NCBI RefSeq assembly: GCF_006265175.1
Contig: NZ_VDCQ01000057.1
Coordinates: forward strand, 1-64,000
Length of the DNA: 64,000 bases
Direction of reading: 5' to 3'
From: Paenibacillus hemerocallicola
GTDB lineage: Bacteria > Bacillota > Bacilli > Paenibacillales > NBRC-103111
This document shows, piece after piece, positions 10,072 to 19,562 of this stretch. The position numbers and the translations under genes were made by a program. Below the pieces are notes generated by a model. It was not told where the DNA came from and did not search any database. It saw only the letters and a program-made list of their open reading frames with translations. The first letter of the stretch is position 1; every line of letters begins with the position of its first letter.

Positions 10072-11028
10072 TTAACGCAGTTCCGGATCCAATATTTCGG
10101 CATGGCGCTTTTCCCGCATCGATTTGACCAGCTCCTTGAGCGGCACCGCTTTTTGCAGCGCCAATTCTTTCCGGATGAAGGCCTTCTTTTGTTCGTCCAC
10201 CGTCTTGTTGACTTCCTTTTTTTCTTTCAGCTGGATGACCGCGTAGCTGGCTTTGAGCTGAATCGGCTTGCTGATCTCGTCCTGCTTCAAGCTTTTGGCC
10301 GCTTCCAGAAGCGGCGGCGGAATAAAAGGATCCCGTTCCTCCACCCAGCCCAGATCGCCGCCCTTTTTCGCGCTGGACACGTCGATCGATTGCTTCCCGG
10401 CGAGTGAAGCGAACACCGCTCCATTCTGCAAATCCTTGATTACTTGGGCCGCTTCTTCCTTCGTCTTCACTTCGATTTTAAGCAAATGGTACTGCACATA
10501 ACTTTTGAATTCCTCGGGATGCTCCTTAATATAGGCGGCAACCTCGGCTTCCGATACTTGTATTCCGCGCACGGCAAGACGTTCGAGCAGCAGCTTGTAG
10601 TAAACGTCCTCGCTCAGCTCCGATTTGGACAGGCCGAGCTGCTCCTTCATCGATTTGTAGAACTGCTCCTCGCTCTCGTATCCTTCCTGCATCCGTTTCA
10701 GTTCCACGTCCATGTCTTCGCGGCTTACCGTAATCTTCAGTTCCTCGGCCTCCTGCCGTATCGCTTCCCGATCCAGCAGTACATTCAGCAGTTCCGCTCC
10801 GTACTTGTCTGCAAGGCGCTGCTGCAGTTGCTCGTACGTAATCGCCCTTCCGCCGATTACCGCCACCGCTTGAGCTTGCCCGTCCCCTGGCTCCGCCGTC
10901 CCGTCAGTTGCCGGCGGCTCGTTCGCTTTGGCCAATTGTCCCTCGGTTCGGACAAGCAATAAGGCCAATACGAGGACGGCCGCCAGCAGCAAGGAGATGG
11001 CACCCCACAGCAATTTAACGCTCCGCAT
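10072..11028 (-). CDS. yacD: Membrane-anchored parvulin-type foldase (YacD/PrsA-like)
   Basis: Probable peptidyl-prolyl isomerase acting outside the membrane. A single N-terminal hydrophobic segment (about 7-26) has no lipobox cysteine, so it is a signal anchor rather than a lipoprotein, unlike PrsA at 42931-44001. A SurA-like helical region (about 55-165) is followed by a parvulin domain (about 175-265; HLLKIEVKTKEEA, GGDLGWVEERDPFIPP). YacD has the same place between hslO and cysK in B. subtilis, where its role is poorly defined. Confidence 0.85.
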   Translation of the reverse strand: MRSVKLLWGAISLLLAAVLVLALLLVRTEGQLAKANEPPATDGTAEPGDGQAQAVAVIGGRAITYEQLQQRLADKYGAELLNVLLDREAIRQEAEELKITVSREDMDVELKRMQEGYESEEQFYKSMKEQLGLSKSELSEDVYYKLLLERLAVRGIQVSEAEVAAYIKEHPEEFKSYVQYHLLKIEVKTKEEAAQVIKDLQNGAVFASLAGKQSIDVSSAKKGGDLGWVEERDPFIPPPLLEAAKSLKQDEISKPIQLKASYAVIQLKEKKEVNKTVDEQKKAFIRKELALQKAVPLKELVKSMREKRHAEILDPELR

Positions 11029-11063
11029 CCGAAAATCTCCCCATGTTCGATCTCTTCTCTATT

Positions 11064-11939
11064 TTACTCTTTTGACAGTCTCTCCACCAGATTATGGAGC
11101 TGCTCGCCGTTATATTCGTAGGTCTCGTTGCAGAAATGGCAAACGACCTCGGCCTTCCCGTCCTCGCGCAAAATTTGCTCGACTTCATCGCGCCCCAGGC
11201 TGAGAAGAGTCTGCTCGACACGTTCTTGGGAGCATTTGCACTGAAACCGGATTTCCGAACGCTCCAGAACTTCAAACGACTCGACCAAACGCTTCAGAAT
11301 ACCCTCCAAGTCGGCTCCTTCCGTCAAAAGTGTCGTTATCGGAGGGAGACTACCCAGCTTCTCCTCGATCGCGGCGATTTCTTCCTCGTCCATTCCGGGC
11401 AGCAGCTGCATGATAAAACCGCCGGACGCTTGTACCGAGTAATCCGTGGCAATCAGAACGCCAAGCGCGACAGCCGACGGAGTCTGTTCGGATTTGGCGA
11501 AATAATAGGTAAAGTCCTCCCCCAGCTCTCCGGAAACGATCGGGATGCTTCCGCGGTAAGGCTCCTTCAGTCCCAAATCCTTGATCACATACAGCTGCCC
11601 TTCGCCTACCGCCCCGGCTACGTCCAGCTTTCCGCGTTGGTTCAGCGGCAAATCGACATGGGGATTGTCGACATAGCCTCTCACTTCGCCTTTCGCGTTG
11701 GCGTCTACGACGATCTGTCCGATCGGACCGTCGCCCTTGACCTGAATCGTGAGCCGTTCCTCCCCTTTCAGCATGGCGCCCATCATGACGCCGGCAGTCG
11801 CCGTGCGTCCCAGAGCAGCCGTCGCTACGGGGGTAGTGCCGTGTCTGCGCCGCATTTCTTCCACAATGCCTGTCGTGTTCGCGGCGAATGCACGAAGCTT
11901 GCCCTCGAATGCGGTTCCGCGTATCAAATAATCTTGCAT
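11064..11939 (-). CDS. hslO: Redox-regulated chaperone Hsp33
   Basis: Cytosolic holdase activated by oxidation. The 291-residue protein ends in the zinc/redox switch CKC (QCKCSQERV) and CHFC (VVCHFCNETY), four cysteines in the usual CxC...CxxC pattern. The N-terminal domain starts DYLIRGTAFEGKLRAFAA. The ATG at 11937-11939 has AAAGGA about 10 nt upstream and matches the family start; the open frame upstream is non-coding. Downstream of coaX, as in B. subtilis. Confidence 0.95.
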   Translation of the reverse strand: MQDYLIRGTAFEGKLRAFAANTTGIVEEMRRRHGTTPVATAALGRTATAGVMMGAMLKGEERLTIQVKGDGPIGQIVVDANAKGEVRGYVDNPHVDLPLNQRGKLDVAGAVGEGQLYVIKDLGLKEPYRGSIPIVSGELGEDFTYYFAKSEQTPSAVALGVLIATDYSVQASGGFIMQLLPGMDEEEIAAIEEKLGSLPPITTLLTEGADLEGILKRLVESFEVLERSEIRFQCKCSQERVEQTLLSLGRDEVEQILREDGKAEVVCHFCNETYEYNGEQLHNLVERLSKE

Positions 11940-12002
11940 CGCAATAGTTTCCTTTCGGCTTAGGAGCTGCAACGTATTAATACATTATTACGCAACAGCT
12001 CT

Positions 12003-12767
12003 CTAACGGTTTCTTTCGTATATAAGCTGAAGCCCTTGCAGCGTCAGCAGCGGATTGACCGTGTCGACCGTTCGGGTCTCTCCGGCGATCAGCTCGGCCA
12101 ATCCCCCCGTGGCGATCACTTTCGCCTCCGGGTTGAATTCCTCCCGCATCCGTTGGACGATGCCGTCCACTTGTCCCGCATAGCCGAAAATAATGCCGGC
12201 CTGCATGGCGGATACCGTATTTCGGCCAACGGTGCTTCTCGGCCGGATCAGCTCGATGCGCGGGAGCTTGGCCGCCTTTTCGTACAGCGCCTCGGTTGAA
12301 ATGCCTATGCCCGGCGCTATGGCGCAGCCGAGCAATTGGCCTTTGTCGTCTATGTAGTCGTAAGTGGTCGCCGTACCGAAATCGACGATAATGAGCGGCG
12401 CCCCATACTGCTCGATACCGGCCACCGCATTTACGATACGGTCCGCACCCACCTCGCGAGGGTTCTCGATGCGGATGTTGAGACCGGTTTTGATGCCGGG
12501 ACCGACGACAAGCGGCTTTTTCTTTACATATTTTAAACAGAGACTCTCCAAAACAAACATAAGCGGCGGAACGACGGACGAAATGATGACGGCCTCGATC
12601 CGGTCTTCGGAAATGCCTGCGAACCGGAACAGATTGTGCACCATAATGCCGTATTCGTCTACCGTCGCGGAACGGTTCGTACTGAGCCTCCAATGGTGGA
12701 GCAGCTTCTTCTCGTCGTAGATGCCGAGCACGATATTCGTGTTGCCTACATCCACCACCAGAATCAC
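12003..12767 (-). CDS. coaX: Type III pantothenate kinase
   Basis: ATP-dependent phosphorylation of pantothenate, first step of CoA synthesis, feedback-resistant type. The 254-residue protein begins with the phosphate-binding [15 protein letters not shown] (D6), has GADRIVN and the DFGTATTYD motif. The start codon is GTG within a four-base GTGA overlap with the nadC stop, so coaX is translated from the nad transcript. A 60-nt gap separates it from hslO. Confidence 0.95.
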   Translation of the reverse strand: MILVVDVGNTNIVLGIYDEKKLLHHWRLSTNRSATVDEYGIMVHNLFRFAGISEDRIEAVIISSVVPPLMFVLESLCLKYVKKKPLVVGPGIKTGLNIRIENPREVGADRIVNAVAGIEQYGAPLIIVDFGTATTYDYIDDKGQLLGCAIAPGIGISTEALYEKAAKLPRIELIRPRSTVGRNTVSAMQAGIIFGYAGQVDGIVQRMREEFNPEAKVIATGGLAELIAGETRTVDTVNPLLTLQGLQLIYERNR

Positions 12768-13636
12768 AGCTGGCCCTCTTTCTTCTCATTCAAATCGAGA
12801 CTGATATCGAGCGCCTGCACGGAATAGGTCAGCCTGCCGACGGATATGACTTCTACGCCCGACAAGGCAATCGCTCTAATCGTTTGCAGCGTAACCTGGC
12901 CCGACGCCTCGACTACGATATGCGGTGCCCGCGCTTTGACGATATCCACGGCGCGCTTCATCGCTTCGGGGGACATGTTGTCCAGCAAAATAATGTCTGC
13001 TCCGGCTTCCAACGCCTCATCGAGCTGGTCGAACGATTCGACCTCCACTTCGATTTTCATCGTGTGGGGAATTTGGGTCCTCGCCGCAACGACGGCCGCC
13101 TTAATGCCGCCGGCCCCTTTAATATGGTTGTCCTTGATCATTACCGCATCATACAACCCGAATCGGTGGTTATGCCCGCCTCCGACCCGTACCGCATACT
13201 TTTCCAGGGAGCGATGTCCCGGCGTCGTCTTGCGTGTATCGACCAGACGTACAGGCGCGCCTTCCAAGGCGTCCACAAACTGGCGCGTACGGGTCGCGAT
13301 ACCGGACAATCTTTGCAGCAGATTCAACGCCAACCGTTCACCGAGCAATATGCTGCGGGTGCTGCCGCTTACCTCGGCCAATACCGTACCTTTTTCGGCA
13401 GCGGCTCCGTCTTGTATTTTGGAAATAAACAGAAGGCCCGGGTCTACGATCCGAAACACCTGCTCCGCGATCGGCATTCCCGCTATGACGCCCGGTTCCT
13501 TAACATGAATAATACCTTTAGACTGTTGGTCTAAAGGTATGGTGGTCATCGTAGTCACATCGCCGGTGCCAATGTCTTCCTCTAACCATAGACGAATGTT
13601 GCGCGACAATTGTTCAAGATTTCCGTAAAACGTCAT
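12764..13636 (-). CDS. nadC: Nicotinate-nucleotide pyrophosphorylase (carboxylating)
   Basis: Joins quinolinate and PRPP to give nicotinate mononucleotide and CO2. The 290-residue protein shows DIGTGDVTT, the substrate arginine region [29 protein letters not shown] and the conserved KDNH lysine. Its start overlaps nadB by 23 nt and its end overlaps coaX. Third enzyme of the pathway, in pathway-cluster order nadA-nadB-nadC. Confidence 0.95.
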   Translation of the reverse strand: MTFYGNLEQLSRNIRLWLEEDIGTGDVTTMTTIPLDQQSKGIIHVKEPGVIAGMPIAEQVFRIVDPGLLFISKIQDGAAAEKGTVLAEVSGSTRSILLGERLALNLLQRLSGIATRTRQFVDALEGAPVRLVDTRKTTPGHRSLEKYAVRVGGGHNHRFGLYDAVMIKDNHIKGAGGIKAAVVAARTQIPHTMKIEVEVESFDQLDEALEAGADIILLDNMSPEAMKRAVDIVKARAPHIVVEASGQVTLQTIRAIALSGVEVISVGRLTYSVQALDISLDLNEKKEGQL

Positions 13637-15242
13637 GAATGCGTTCCTCCGTTATCCCTTTTTCCCGCTGAAGGTGGATATGCTTGCGCCATACCGTATC
13701 GTCCTTCTCCGGGAAATCCTCCCGAAAATGCCCTCCGCGGCTTTCTTCGCGGTTCAGCGCGGATTCGGTAGTCAGCATGGCAAGCGTCAGCAGATTGGCG
13801 AATTCGTATTCCTCTCGCTTCGTCAGGCAAGTCTCGTAAATTTTCAACTGCCGCTTCAGCTCGTCCAAGCCTTTCCCTAGTCCGTTCGCGTCCCGCTTCA
13901 AGCCCACATAACGCAGCATGACTTTTTGCAGCTTGAGACGCTTCTCGACGATAGCCTGCATCGGATGCTCCGGACGATGGCTCTGCTCTCGAATGCTTGG
14001 CGTGTCCCCGAGAGGCAGCAGCGCACGGATATGACGGATAATACGCCGACCGAATACGATTGCCTCCGACAGCGAGTTGCTGGCCAACCGGTTCGCCCCG
14101 TGAACGCCGGTGGAAGACACTTCCCCGCAAGCGTACAGACGCTTAATGGAAGTTTCCCCGTTCAAGTCGGTTTTCACTCCGCCCATCATATAATGTGCGG
14201 CAGGAGCGACCGGAATCCAATCGGAAGTCAGATCGAGACCGTAATTCAAACAAAACTCGTATATATTCGGAAAGCGGTGCTTCACCATTTCTGCAGGCTC
14301 GTGGGTGATATCGATATAGACAAACGTCGATTTCGTCTGCTCCATTTCGTTTACGATCGCGCGGGCCACGATGTCGCGGGGAGCCAGCTCCAGCTGAGGG
14401 TCGTACTTTTCCATAAACCGTTCTCCCTTTATATTGCGAAGCACGGCCCCTTCCCCGCGCAGCGCCTCGGAGATGAGAAAACGCGGAGCGCCCGGATAAC
14501 AGAGCGAGGTCGGATGGAATTGGACAAACTCTACATCGCGAACGACCGCACCGGCCCGATAAGCGATAGCGATACCGTCCCCGGTGGCGATTTCCGGATT
14601 CGTCGTATACCGGTAAAGCTGTCCCGCTCCTCCGGAGCACAGGACGGTCGCCTTTGCCCGGACGAACACCCGCTGACCATCCGGCTTTTGTACGATCGCT
14701 CCGTGGCATACGTCGTCCACCGTAACCAAATCGATTACGAAATGGTCGTCCCAGATCGTAACGTTCCGGTTTTGCCTGGTTTTCTCCGACAAGGCTCTGA
14801 CAATTTCCGCGCCCGTCGCGTCGCCATGCGCGTGCAAAATGCGCCTCTGACTGTGAGCGCCTTCTTTGGTCAACGCCAGTTCTCCGTTCTCGAGGTCGAA
14901 CTGCGTGCCCATGGCAATCAAATCTTTGACTCCCGCAGGACCTTCGTGCACAAGCACTTCAACGGCATCGTGATCGCACAACCCCGCGCCTGCATTCAAA
15001 GTATCCTGCAGATGGTAGTCGGGGGAATCTTCGTCCGATATGACGGCGGCAATACCCCCTTGGGCATACCGGGTATTACTTTCCAGCAATGACTTCGGCT
15101 TCGTAATAATCAGGACGCGATTCTCTTCGCTGGCCCTGATCGTAGTGAACAAGCCGGCAATTCCCGCTCCGATGACCATAACATCCGTTTCGACATGCGG
15201 CAGCTCATCCAGCGAGAAATCTATCAAATAACGCGGCACCAT
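13614..15242 (-). CDS. nadB: L-aspartate oxidase
   Basis: FAD enzyme oxidising aspartate to iminoaspartate for NAD synthesis. The dinucleotide-binding VIGAGIAGLF is near residue 25, followed by TRYAQGGIAAV, QFHPT and GGVKTDLNG; the C-terminal helical domain is complete. The ATG at 15240-15242 (MVPRYLIDF) has AAGGTGAT at 4 nt and is chosen over a start 33 nt upstream. About 542 residues. It is 69 nt from nadA and overlaps nadC. Confidence 0.95.
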   Translation of the reverse strand: MVPRYLIDFSLDELPHVETDVMVIGAGIAGLFTTIRASEENRVLIITKPKSLLESNTRYAQGGIAAVISDEDSPDYHLQDTLNAGAGLCDHDAVEVLVHEGPAGVKDLIAMGTQFDLENGELALTKEGAHSQRRILHAHGDATGAEIVRALSEKTRQNRNVTIWDDHFVIDLVTVDDVCHGAIVQKPDGQRVFVRAKATVLCSGGAGQLYRYTTNPEIATGDGIAIAYRAGAVVRDVEFVQFHPTSLCYPGAPRFLISEALRGEGAVLRNIKGERFMEKYDPQLELAPRDIVARAIVNEMEQTKSTFVYIDITHEPAEMVKHRFPNIYEFCLNYGLDLTSDWIPVAPAAHYMMGGVKTDLNGETSIKRLYACGEVSSTGVHGANRLASNSLSEAIVFGRRIIRHIRALLPLGDTPSIREQSHRPEHPMQAIVEKRLKLQKVMLRYVGLKRDANGLGKGLDELKRQLKIYETCLTKREEYEFANLLTLAMLTTESALNREESRGGHFREDFPEKDDTVWRKHIHLQREKGITEERIHDVLRKS

Positions 15243-15311
15243 GGCGATCACCTTCAAGACAAGAGAGTAGCGCATGCCGCTTATCCACGCAGCATGCGCT
15301 CCAAGCGCAAG

Positions 15312-16250
15312 TTACTTGACTTGTAACATGCGCTCCAAAGATAGTCTGGCTTTTTCCGCAACTTGGGGCGGTACGTATATTTGCGGCTGCATCGTCTCCA
15401 AGCATTTGACGACTTTTTTGAGATTGTTCACCTTCATGTTCGGGCAGACGAGAAACTTCGTCGCAAAATGGAATGTCTTGTCCGGGCTGTCCTTGCGAAG
15501 CTGGAAGCCGGTTCCGTCTTCGGTGCCGACGATAAACTCCCGGCAATCCGATTCCTTGCAATATTTGATAATCGCCGTGGTGCTGCCTACGAAATCGCCT
15601 AGCTTGACGACTTCCGGACGGCATTCCGGGTGAACGACGAACTGGGCGTTCGGATGCTGCGCCTTCATCTCCATGACGTCCTTGACGGTCAGCATGTCGT
15701 GAGTGTTGCAGTACCCTTCCCAAATAATCATCTTTTTGTCGGTAAACTTGGATACGTAGTCGCCCAAATTTTTGTCCGGCACCCAAATAATCTCGTCCGC
15801 GTCGACCGATTGAATCACTTTGACCGCGTTGGCGGATGTACAGCATATGTCCGTTTCCGCTTTGATCTCGGCGGAAGAGTTGATATAGGTGACGACCTTC
15901 GCATTCGGATGCCGTTTTTTAAGCGCCTTCAACCCTTCAACGTTGACCATGTCGGCCATCGGGCAGCCGGCCCGTTCGTCCGGAATAATGACCGTTTTGT
16001 TCGGTGCCAAAATTTTGGCGCTTTCCCCCATGAAATGTACGCCGCAAAATACGATGACGTCCGCATCGGTCTGGGCCGCCTTTTGCGCGAGCAAAAAGGA
16101 GTCCCCCCGGAAGTCCGCCACCTCCTGTATCTCATCCCGCTGGTAATAATGAGCAAGAATTATAGCGTTTCGTTCCTTCTTGAGCTGGACAATGCGCTCT
16201 TTCAGTTCGCGATTCTGTTCAGCCTTTCGCTCCAACGCGAGAGCTTCCAT
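15312..16250 (-). CDS. nadA: Quinolinate synthase A
   Basis: [4Fe-4S] enzyme condensing iminoaspartate with dihydroxyacetone phosphate to quinolinate. The 312-residue protein has the three cluster cysteines in their usual settings: C96 in AGCPM, C210 in HPEC and C269 in VCPNM. LAHYYQRDEIQ near residue 32 and GTEDG are substrate-binding. First gene of the nad operon, 138 nt downstream of a good sigma-A promoter with repeats over the -10. The cluster is oxygen-sensitive. Confidence 0.95.
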   Translation of the reverse strand: MEALALERKAEQNRELKERIVQLKKERNAIILAHYYQRDEIQEVADFRGDSFLLAQKAAQTDADVIVFCGVHFMGESAKILAPNKTVIIPDERAGCPMADMVNVEGLKALKKRHPNAKVVTYINSSAEIKAETDICCTSANAVKVIQSVDADEIIWVPDKNLGDYVSKFTDKKMIIWEGYCNTHDMLTVKDVMEMKAQHPNAQFVVHPECRPEVVKLGDFVGSTTAIIKYCKESDCREFIVGTEDGTGFQLRKDSPDKTFHFATKFLVCPNMKVNNLKKVVKCLETMQPQIYVPPQVAEKARLSLERMLQVK

Positions 16251-16387
16251 CCGAATCCTTCCCTTCGTGGAAACACGTGAAAAAGTTCACGCATTTGCTT
16301 AAGACTAGTATGAGCCGAGGCCGGCGGCCGTAGCCGATGTATTTTCAGGAACGAAGCGCGACTGGCCAGCCAAAGATTATACGTAAG

Positions 16388-16425
16388 TTTACACCTAATT
16401 TACACAACGGGGATGATGCTGTCAA
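16388..16425 (-). promoter_or_regulatory. nad operon promoter with direct-repeat operator
   Basis: Sigma-A promoter TTGACA (16420-16425), 17-bp spacer, TAAATT (16397-16402). Two exact copies of TTTACAC on the plus strand (16388-16394 and 16399-16405) are spaced 11 bp start to start and cover the -10. The layout suggests a repressor; NiaR (YrxA), the niacin-responsive repressor of nad genes in bacilli, is the natural candidate, but I have not verified its motif. Confidence 0.65.
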
Positions 16426-16429
16426 TAAC

Positions 16430-16477
16430 TAAAAAGCCGCCAAAACGCGGAAAAACCCGGCTGTAGGGGACCGGGTT
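16430..16477 (-). terminator. Two tandem terminators after the efflux operon
   Basis: First hairpin AACCCGG (16471-16477) with CCGGGTT complement (16454-16460) followed by T5. A second, smaller CCGC/GCGG hairpin near 16438-16450 is followed by T5. They close the efflux operon immediately upstream of the nad promoter. Confidence 0.7.
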
Positions 16478-16509
16478 CCTCATCGCTTGTTTGTTTAACT
16501 GTTTTCGGC

Positions 16510-18243
16510 TTATTGCTTCATCGTCTTGAGAAGCCGGTTCGCCTCTCCCGTAGGCGTTTGGATCGATTCATACAGCTTGACGGTTAACGGCCATTCGAAC
16601 TGGTCGCTGCGCAGGTTTTGGAATAAGAGATACTGCGTACCGCTGATCAGCTTGTTCACTCCGATGAACGGCACCGTCTGGGTAGCGATCATCCGCCCGG
16701 AATTGTCGACGAGGTCGATCTTCATGTTCGCCGAGTTCACATCGGCAATGACGTCGTCCACGGTCGTAATATCCAGATCCAGCTTCATTTTGTACCCGAA
16801 CTGGCCTGTAGCGCTTCCTTGGATCGAGACGGCCGAGCTGAGCAATTTGACGTTATAAGGATAGAAGGAGAGCATATCCGGATCTTCGGATTTATTTTCC
16901 GCGACGGCGGTCTTGAATCCGGCAATCGGAATATTGTAAGGCGCGATCGTTTGATTGTCCTGCAGCTTCATCAACAAATCCTCGCCCTTCTCGGAAGAAG
17001 GAACGGCGTATGAATAATTGACAAGGTAAGCCAGCTTCGGCGCCAGCTGCTCGACGGACGTCGTCTGACGCGTGCCGCTATATCGGAACCCTTCCGCATT
17101 GGTCAGCTCCGTTTGAAAGGCGGGAAGCGGCACCGGACGCTCGCCGGTATTTTTGACCATGAACTTCGCGATAATCGTATTGTAGCCGGCGGATTCGGAT
17201 TCGTTCATGCTCAAATCGACCAGAGACACCTCCGTCTCCTTGTCGACCAGCTTATTAAGCGGATCGAATGCGATCCGGTCGCGCAGCTTGTAGATCGGCA
17301 GCGTATTGATATCGATCGTGGATTTCGGCGGCAAAACCACGCTTAACCGGCCAACCGTATAAGACTCGACCGTCGGCGTATTGCTCGCTCCCAACTGTAC
17401 GAATGTCTCCGGAGTCAGCACGTTCAAGCTGTTCAAGACTACGTCGTTCTCGGTCAATATGCCGTAATGGATATATTTCTTCTCCCCCGGCTTCAGCTCG
17501 ACATTGGCTTCGGCACGAACGCCCGGGTAAGAACGGGAATCGGATTTTCCGTCAATGCGGAAGTCCGGAACCGTCTCGGTGCGCGTGCCCTTATTCTCGG
17601 CGATCAGGGTAATGACCGTAGCCGGCCCTTGCGGCGTTTTCTCGTTGATCAGCGTTACGGGCGTATACTGAAGCGAGTCGGACTGCACGGGAAGCATGAA
17701 CGGCTCTCCCCATTGCTTCACGGCCCCCACATCCGATATGGCGGAATCCGAGCCATTCCACACGATCCCATTCACGGGGACGCTCATTATGGGCGTCTCC
17801 AGCTTCGGATACACGTATTCGTCGACCTCTACCCAGGACAGCTCGGCCAACGCCGTCGCATCTATGTAATCCAGAGTCAGCATATAGCTGAGATCGACTT
17901 TTTCCTTCGGTTGAATCGCCTTGGCGTTGGCTGCGCTCGCTCGAAGCGTATACTCGATGCCGTCAGCGGTTTTCACCCGCAGCTCGTACTCCGGAACCCG
18001 GGTTACGCGATTTCCTTCATTATAGAGCCGGACGACCGCGCCGATTTTCGTGCCGTCTTGAATGCGCACGCTGCTCACGCTTTTCACATCGGCTCTTACA
18101 AGCGGAGTAAGCGCGTATTGCCCTCTCACGCTTTGTACGGCTGCGCCCGATTCTTCGGCAAGAAGCGCTGCGGGAGAAGCGGTCAAGACGAGAGAAACGC
18201 TAAGTACTGCTGCGGTTAAAGATTTCTTCCATGTCGGTTTCAA
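16510..18243 (-). CDS. Secreted protein of unknown function, last gene of the RND efflux operon
   Basis: I do not recognise the family. From the TTG at 18241-18243 (GGAGG 8 nt upstream) the protein has about 577 residues. It begins with a textbook Sec signal: MKPTWKK, then a hydrophobic run SLTAAVLSVSLVLTASPAALLA before EES. An earlier in-frame ATG overlaps the adaptor stop by ATGA but spoils the signal peptide. The mature part is rich in beta-strand-like segments with repeated 'VKNTG/AENKGTR/LYNEGN' blocks that look like several Ig-like modules binding nothing obvious. No cysteine, no LPXTG, no SLH domain. Co-transcription with the pump suggests an extracytoplasmic partner or envelope role. 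Confidence 0.75.
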   Translation of the reverse strand: MKPTWKKSLTAAVLSVSLVLTASPAALLAEESGAAVQSVRGQYALTPLVRADVKSVSSVRIQDGTKIGAVVRLYNEGNRVTRVPEYELRVKTADGIEYTLRASAANAKAIQPKEKVDLSYMLTLDYIDATALAELSWVEVDEYVYPKLETPIMSVPVNGIVWNGSDSAISDVGAVKQWGEPFMLPVQSDSLQYTPVTLINEKTPQGPATVITLIAENKGTRTETVPDFRIDGKSDSRSYPGVRAEANVELKPGEKKYIHYGILTENDVVLNSLNVLTPETFVQLGASNTPTVESYTVGRLSVVLPPKSTIDINTLPIYKLRDRIAFDPLNKLVDKETEVSLVDLSMNESESAGYNTIIAKFMVKNTGERPVPLPAFQTELTNAEGFRYSGTRQTTSVEQLAPKLAYLVNYSYAVPSSEKGEDLLMKLQDNQTIAPYNIPIAGFKTAVAENKSEDPDMLSFYPYNVKLLSSAVSIQGSATGQFGYKMKLDLDITTVDDVIADVNSANMKIDLVDNSGRMIATQTVPFIGVNKLISGTQYLLFQNLRSDQFEWPLTVKLYESIQTPTGEANRLLKTMKQ

Positions 18244-18263
18244 AAGATGTTCCTCCGTTTCGT

Positions 18264-19532
18264 TCATTTCGATTCGGCAAGCTGCACTTTTTCTTTATCC
18301 TTCAATTGGTTTTGTCCGGATACGACGAGCTGCTCGCCTTCCTTGACGCCGGATATGACTTCCTGATTCAGTTCGCTCAAACGTCCGAGCTCGACTTTCC
18401 GTTTTTCTACCGTGTCGCCTACGAGGACGAATACGAACGAGTCCCCGCCTTCGCGCACTACGCTCAGCGTCGGTACGTTGAGGACGATTTGCTCCTGCTC
18501 GACAGTCAACTGAACCTGCACCTTCGACCCGGGCTTGAGAGCTCCGTTCGGGTTGGCAACCTCGAGCTCCAATTCGTACGATTTGCTCTGCGCGTCCATC
18601 GTATCGGACAAATAGCTGATTTTCGCCGTAGGTCTTTCCGTGCTTCCGGGCACGTAATAGATGAGCTCCTGTTTGCCACGCACGAGCTTGGCCGAGCTTT
18701 CCGTCAGCTGCGCTTTGATCCGGATCGGATCCAACTGCTGCACATGACCGACTTTGGTCCCCGGTTGAATGGTCGCTCCTACGACGAGCGGCAGCTCGGT
18801 CAAGATGCCGGCGACAGGAGCTTTAACTTCCAGATTGGCGATGCTGCGCTCCAGCTCTTTGATCGAAAGGGAAGCCGATTGGACTTGCGTCTCCAATGCC
18901 GACAACGTATCCGAAGTTTCGAGCGTCTTCTGTTTTTGCTTCAACAGGTCGAGATCCATCGTCTGATTTTTCCAAGCCGTCTCCGTTTGATCCAATTGCT
19001 GTTTCGTTATGAGGCCTTGATCATAGTCGTTTTTCGCCTTATTATACGTTTTGGTCACGTCCAGAAGCGCCTGTTCCATCTTCTTGACGCTATTGGCCAT
19101 TTCCGTTTTGCCGTCTGTAAAATCTTTTCTGCCCTTCGTTAAAGCTTGCTGGCTGCTCTGAAGCTGCAGAGAGGCCTTTTCCCTTTGAATCTGCATGTCG
19201 GTCGGGTCGAGTCTGACGATTACATCCCCTGCCGCTACTTGCTCGCCCCGTTTTTTAACGATTTCCCTGACTTCTCCGCCGGCTTTGGCTATTACGTCCA
19301 GTTGGGTCGCCGCAACGACGTCGGCTACTTGCTCAAGCGGGTCGCCGATTTTTTGCTTCGATATTTTCTGGACCTTGACCGTCTTGATCGTCTGCTCCTG
19401 GGCAGCCGCCGGTTCAGCCCCTTGCTTGCCTCCCGCCGTGCAGCCCGCCGCGACTGCGACGGTCAACACGAGGGCTACGGCAAATTTGGCGCCGCTTCGA
19501 AGCGATTTCGCTTTATTTCTTTTTTGTCTCAT
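18264..19532 (-). CDS. RND efflux periplasmic-adaptor-type lipoprotein (membrane fusion protein)
   Basis: Adaptor subunit for the RND pump encoded upstream. The 422-residue protein has a lipoprotein signal with C31 in AVAAGC. It has a barrel-sandwich half (VIAKAGGEVREIVKKRGE), a long coiled-coil hairpin (about 115-230) and the returning lipoyl half (VKAPVAGILTEL), then a beta-barrel and membrane-proximal domain. This is the HlyD/AcrA layout. Spacing to the pump is 30 nt; the 3' end overlaps the first possible ATG of the next gene. Confidence 0.92.
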   Translation of the reverse strand: MRQKRNKAKSLRSGAKFAVALVLTVAVAAGCTAGGKQGAEPAAAQEQTIKTVKVQKISKQKIGDPLEQVADVVAATQLDVIAKAGGEVREIVKKRGEQVAAGDVIVRLDPTDMQIQREKASLQLQSSQQALTKGRKDFTDGKTEMANSVKKMEQALLDVTKTYNKAKNDYDQGLITKQQLDQTETAWKNQTMDLDLLKQKQKTLETSDTLSALETQVQSASLSIKELERSIANLEVKAPVAGILTELPLVVGATIQPGTKVGHVQQLDPIRIKAQLTESSAKLVRGKQELIYYVPGSTERPTAKISYLSDTMDAQSKSYELELEVANPNGALKPGSKVQVQLTVEQEQIVLNVPTLSVVREGGDSFVFVLVGDTVEKRKVELGRLSELNQEVISGVKEGEQLVVSGQNQLKDKEKVQLAESK

Positions 19533-19562
19533 CTTCGCCTATGCTCCTTTGATCAAGTCGTA

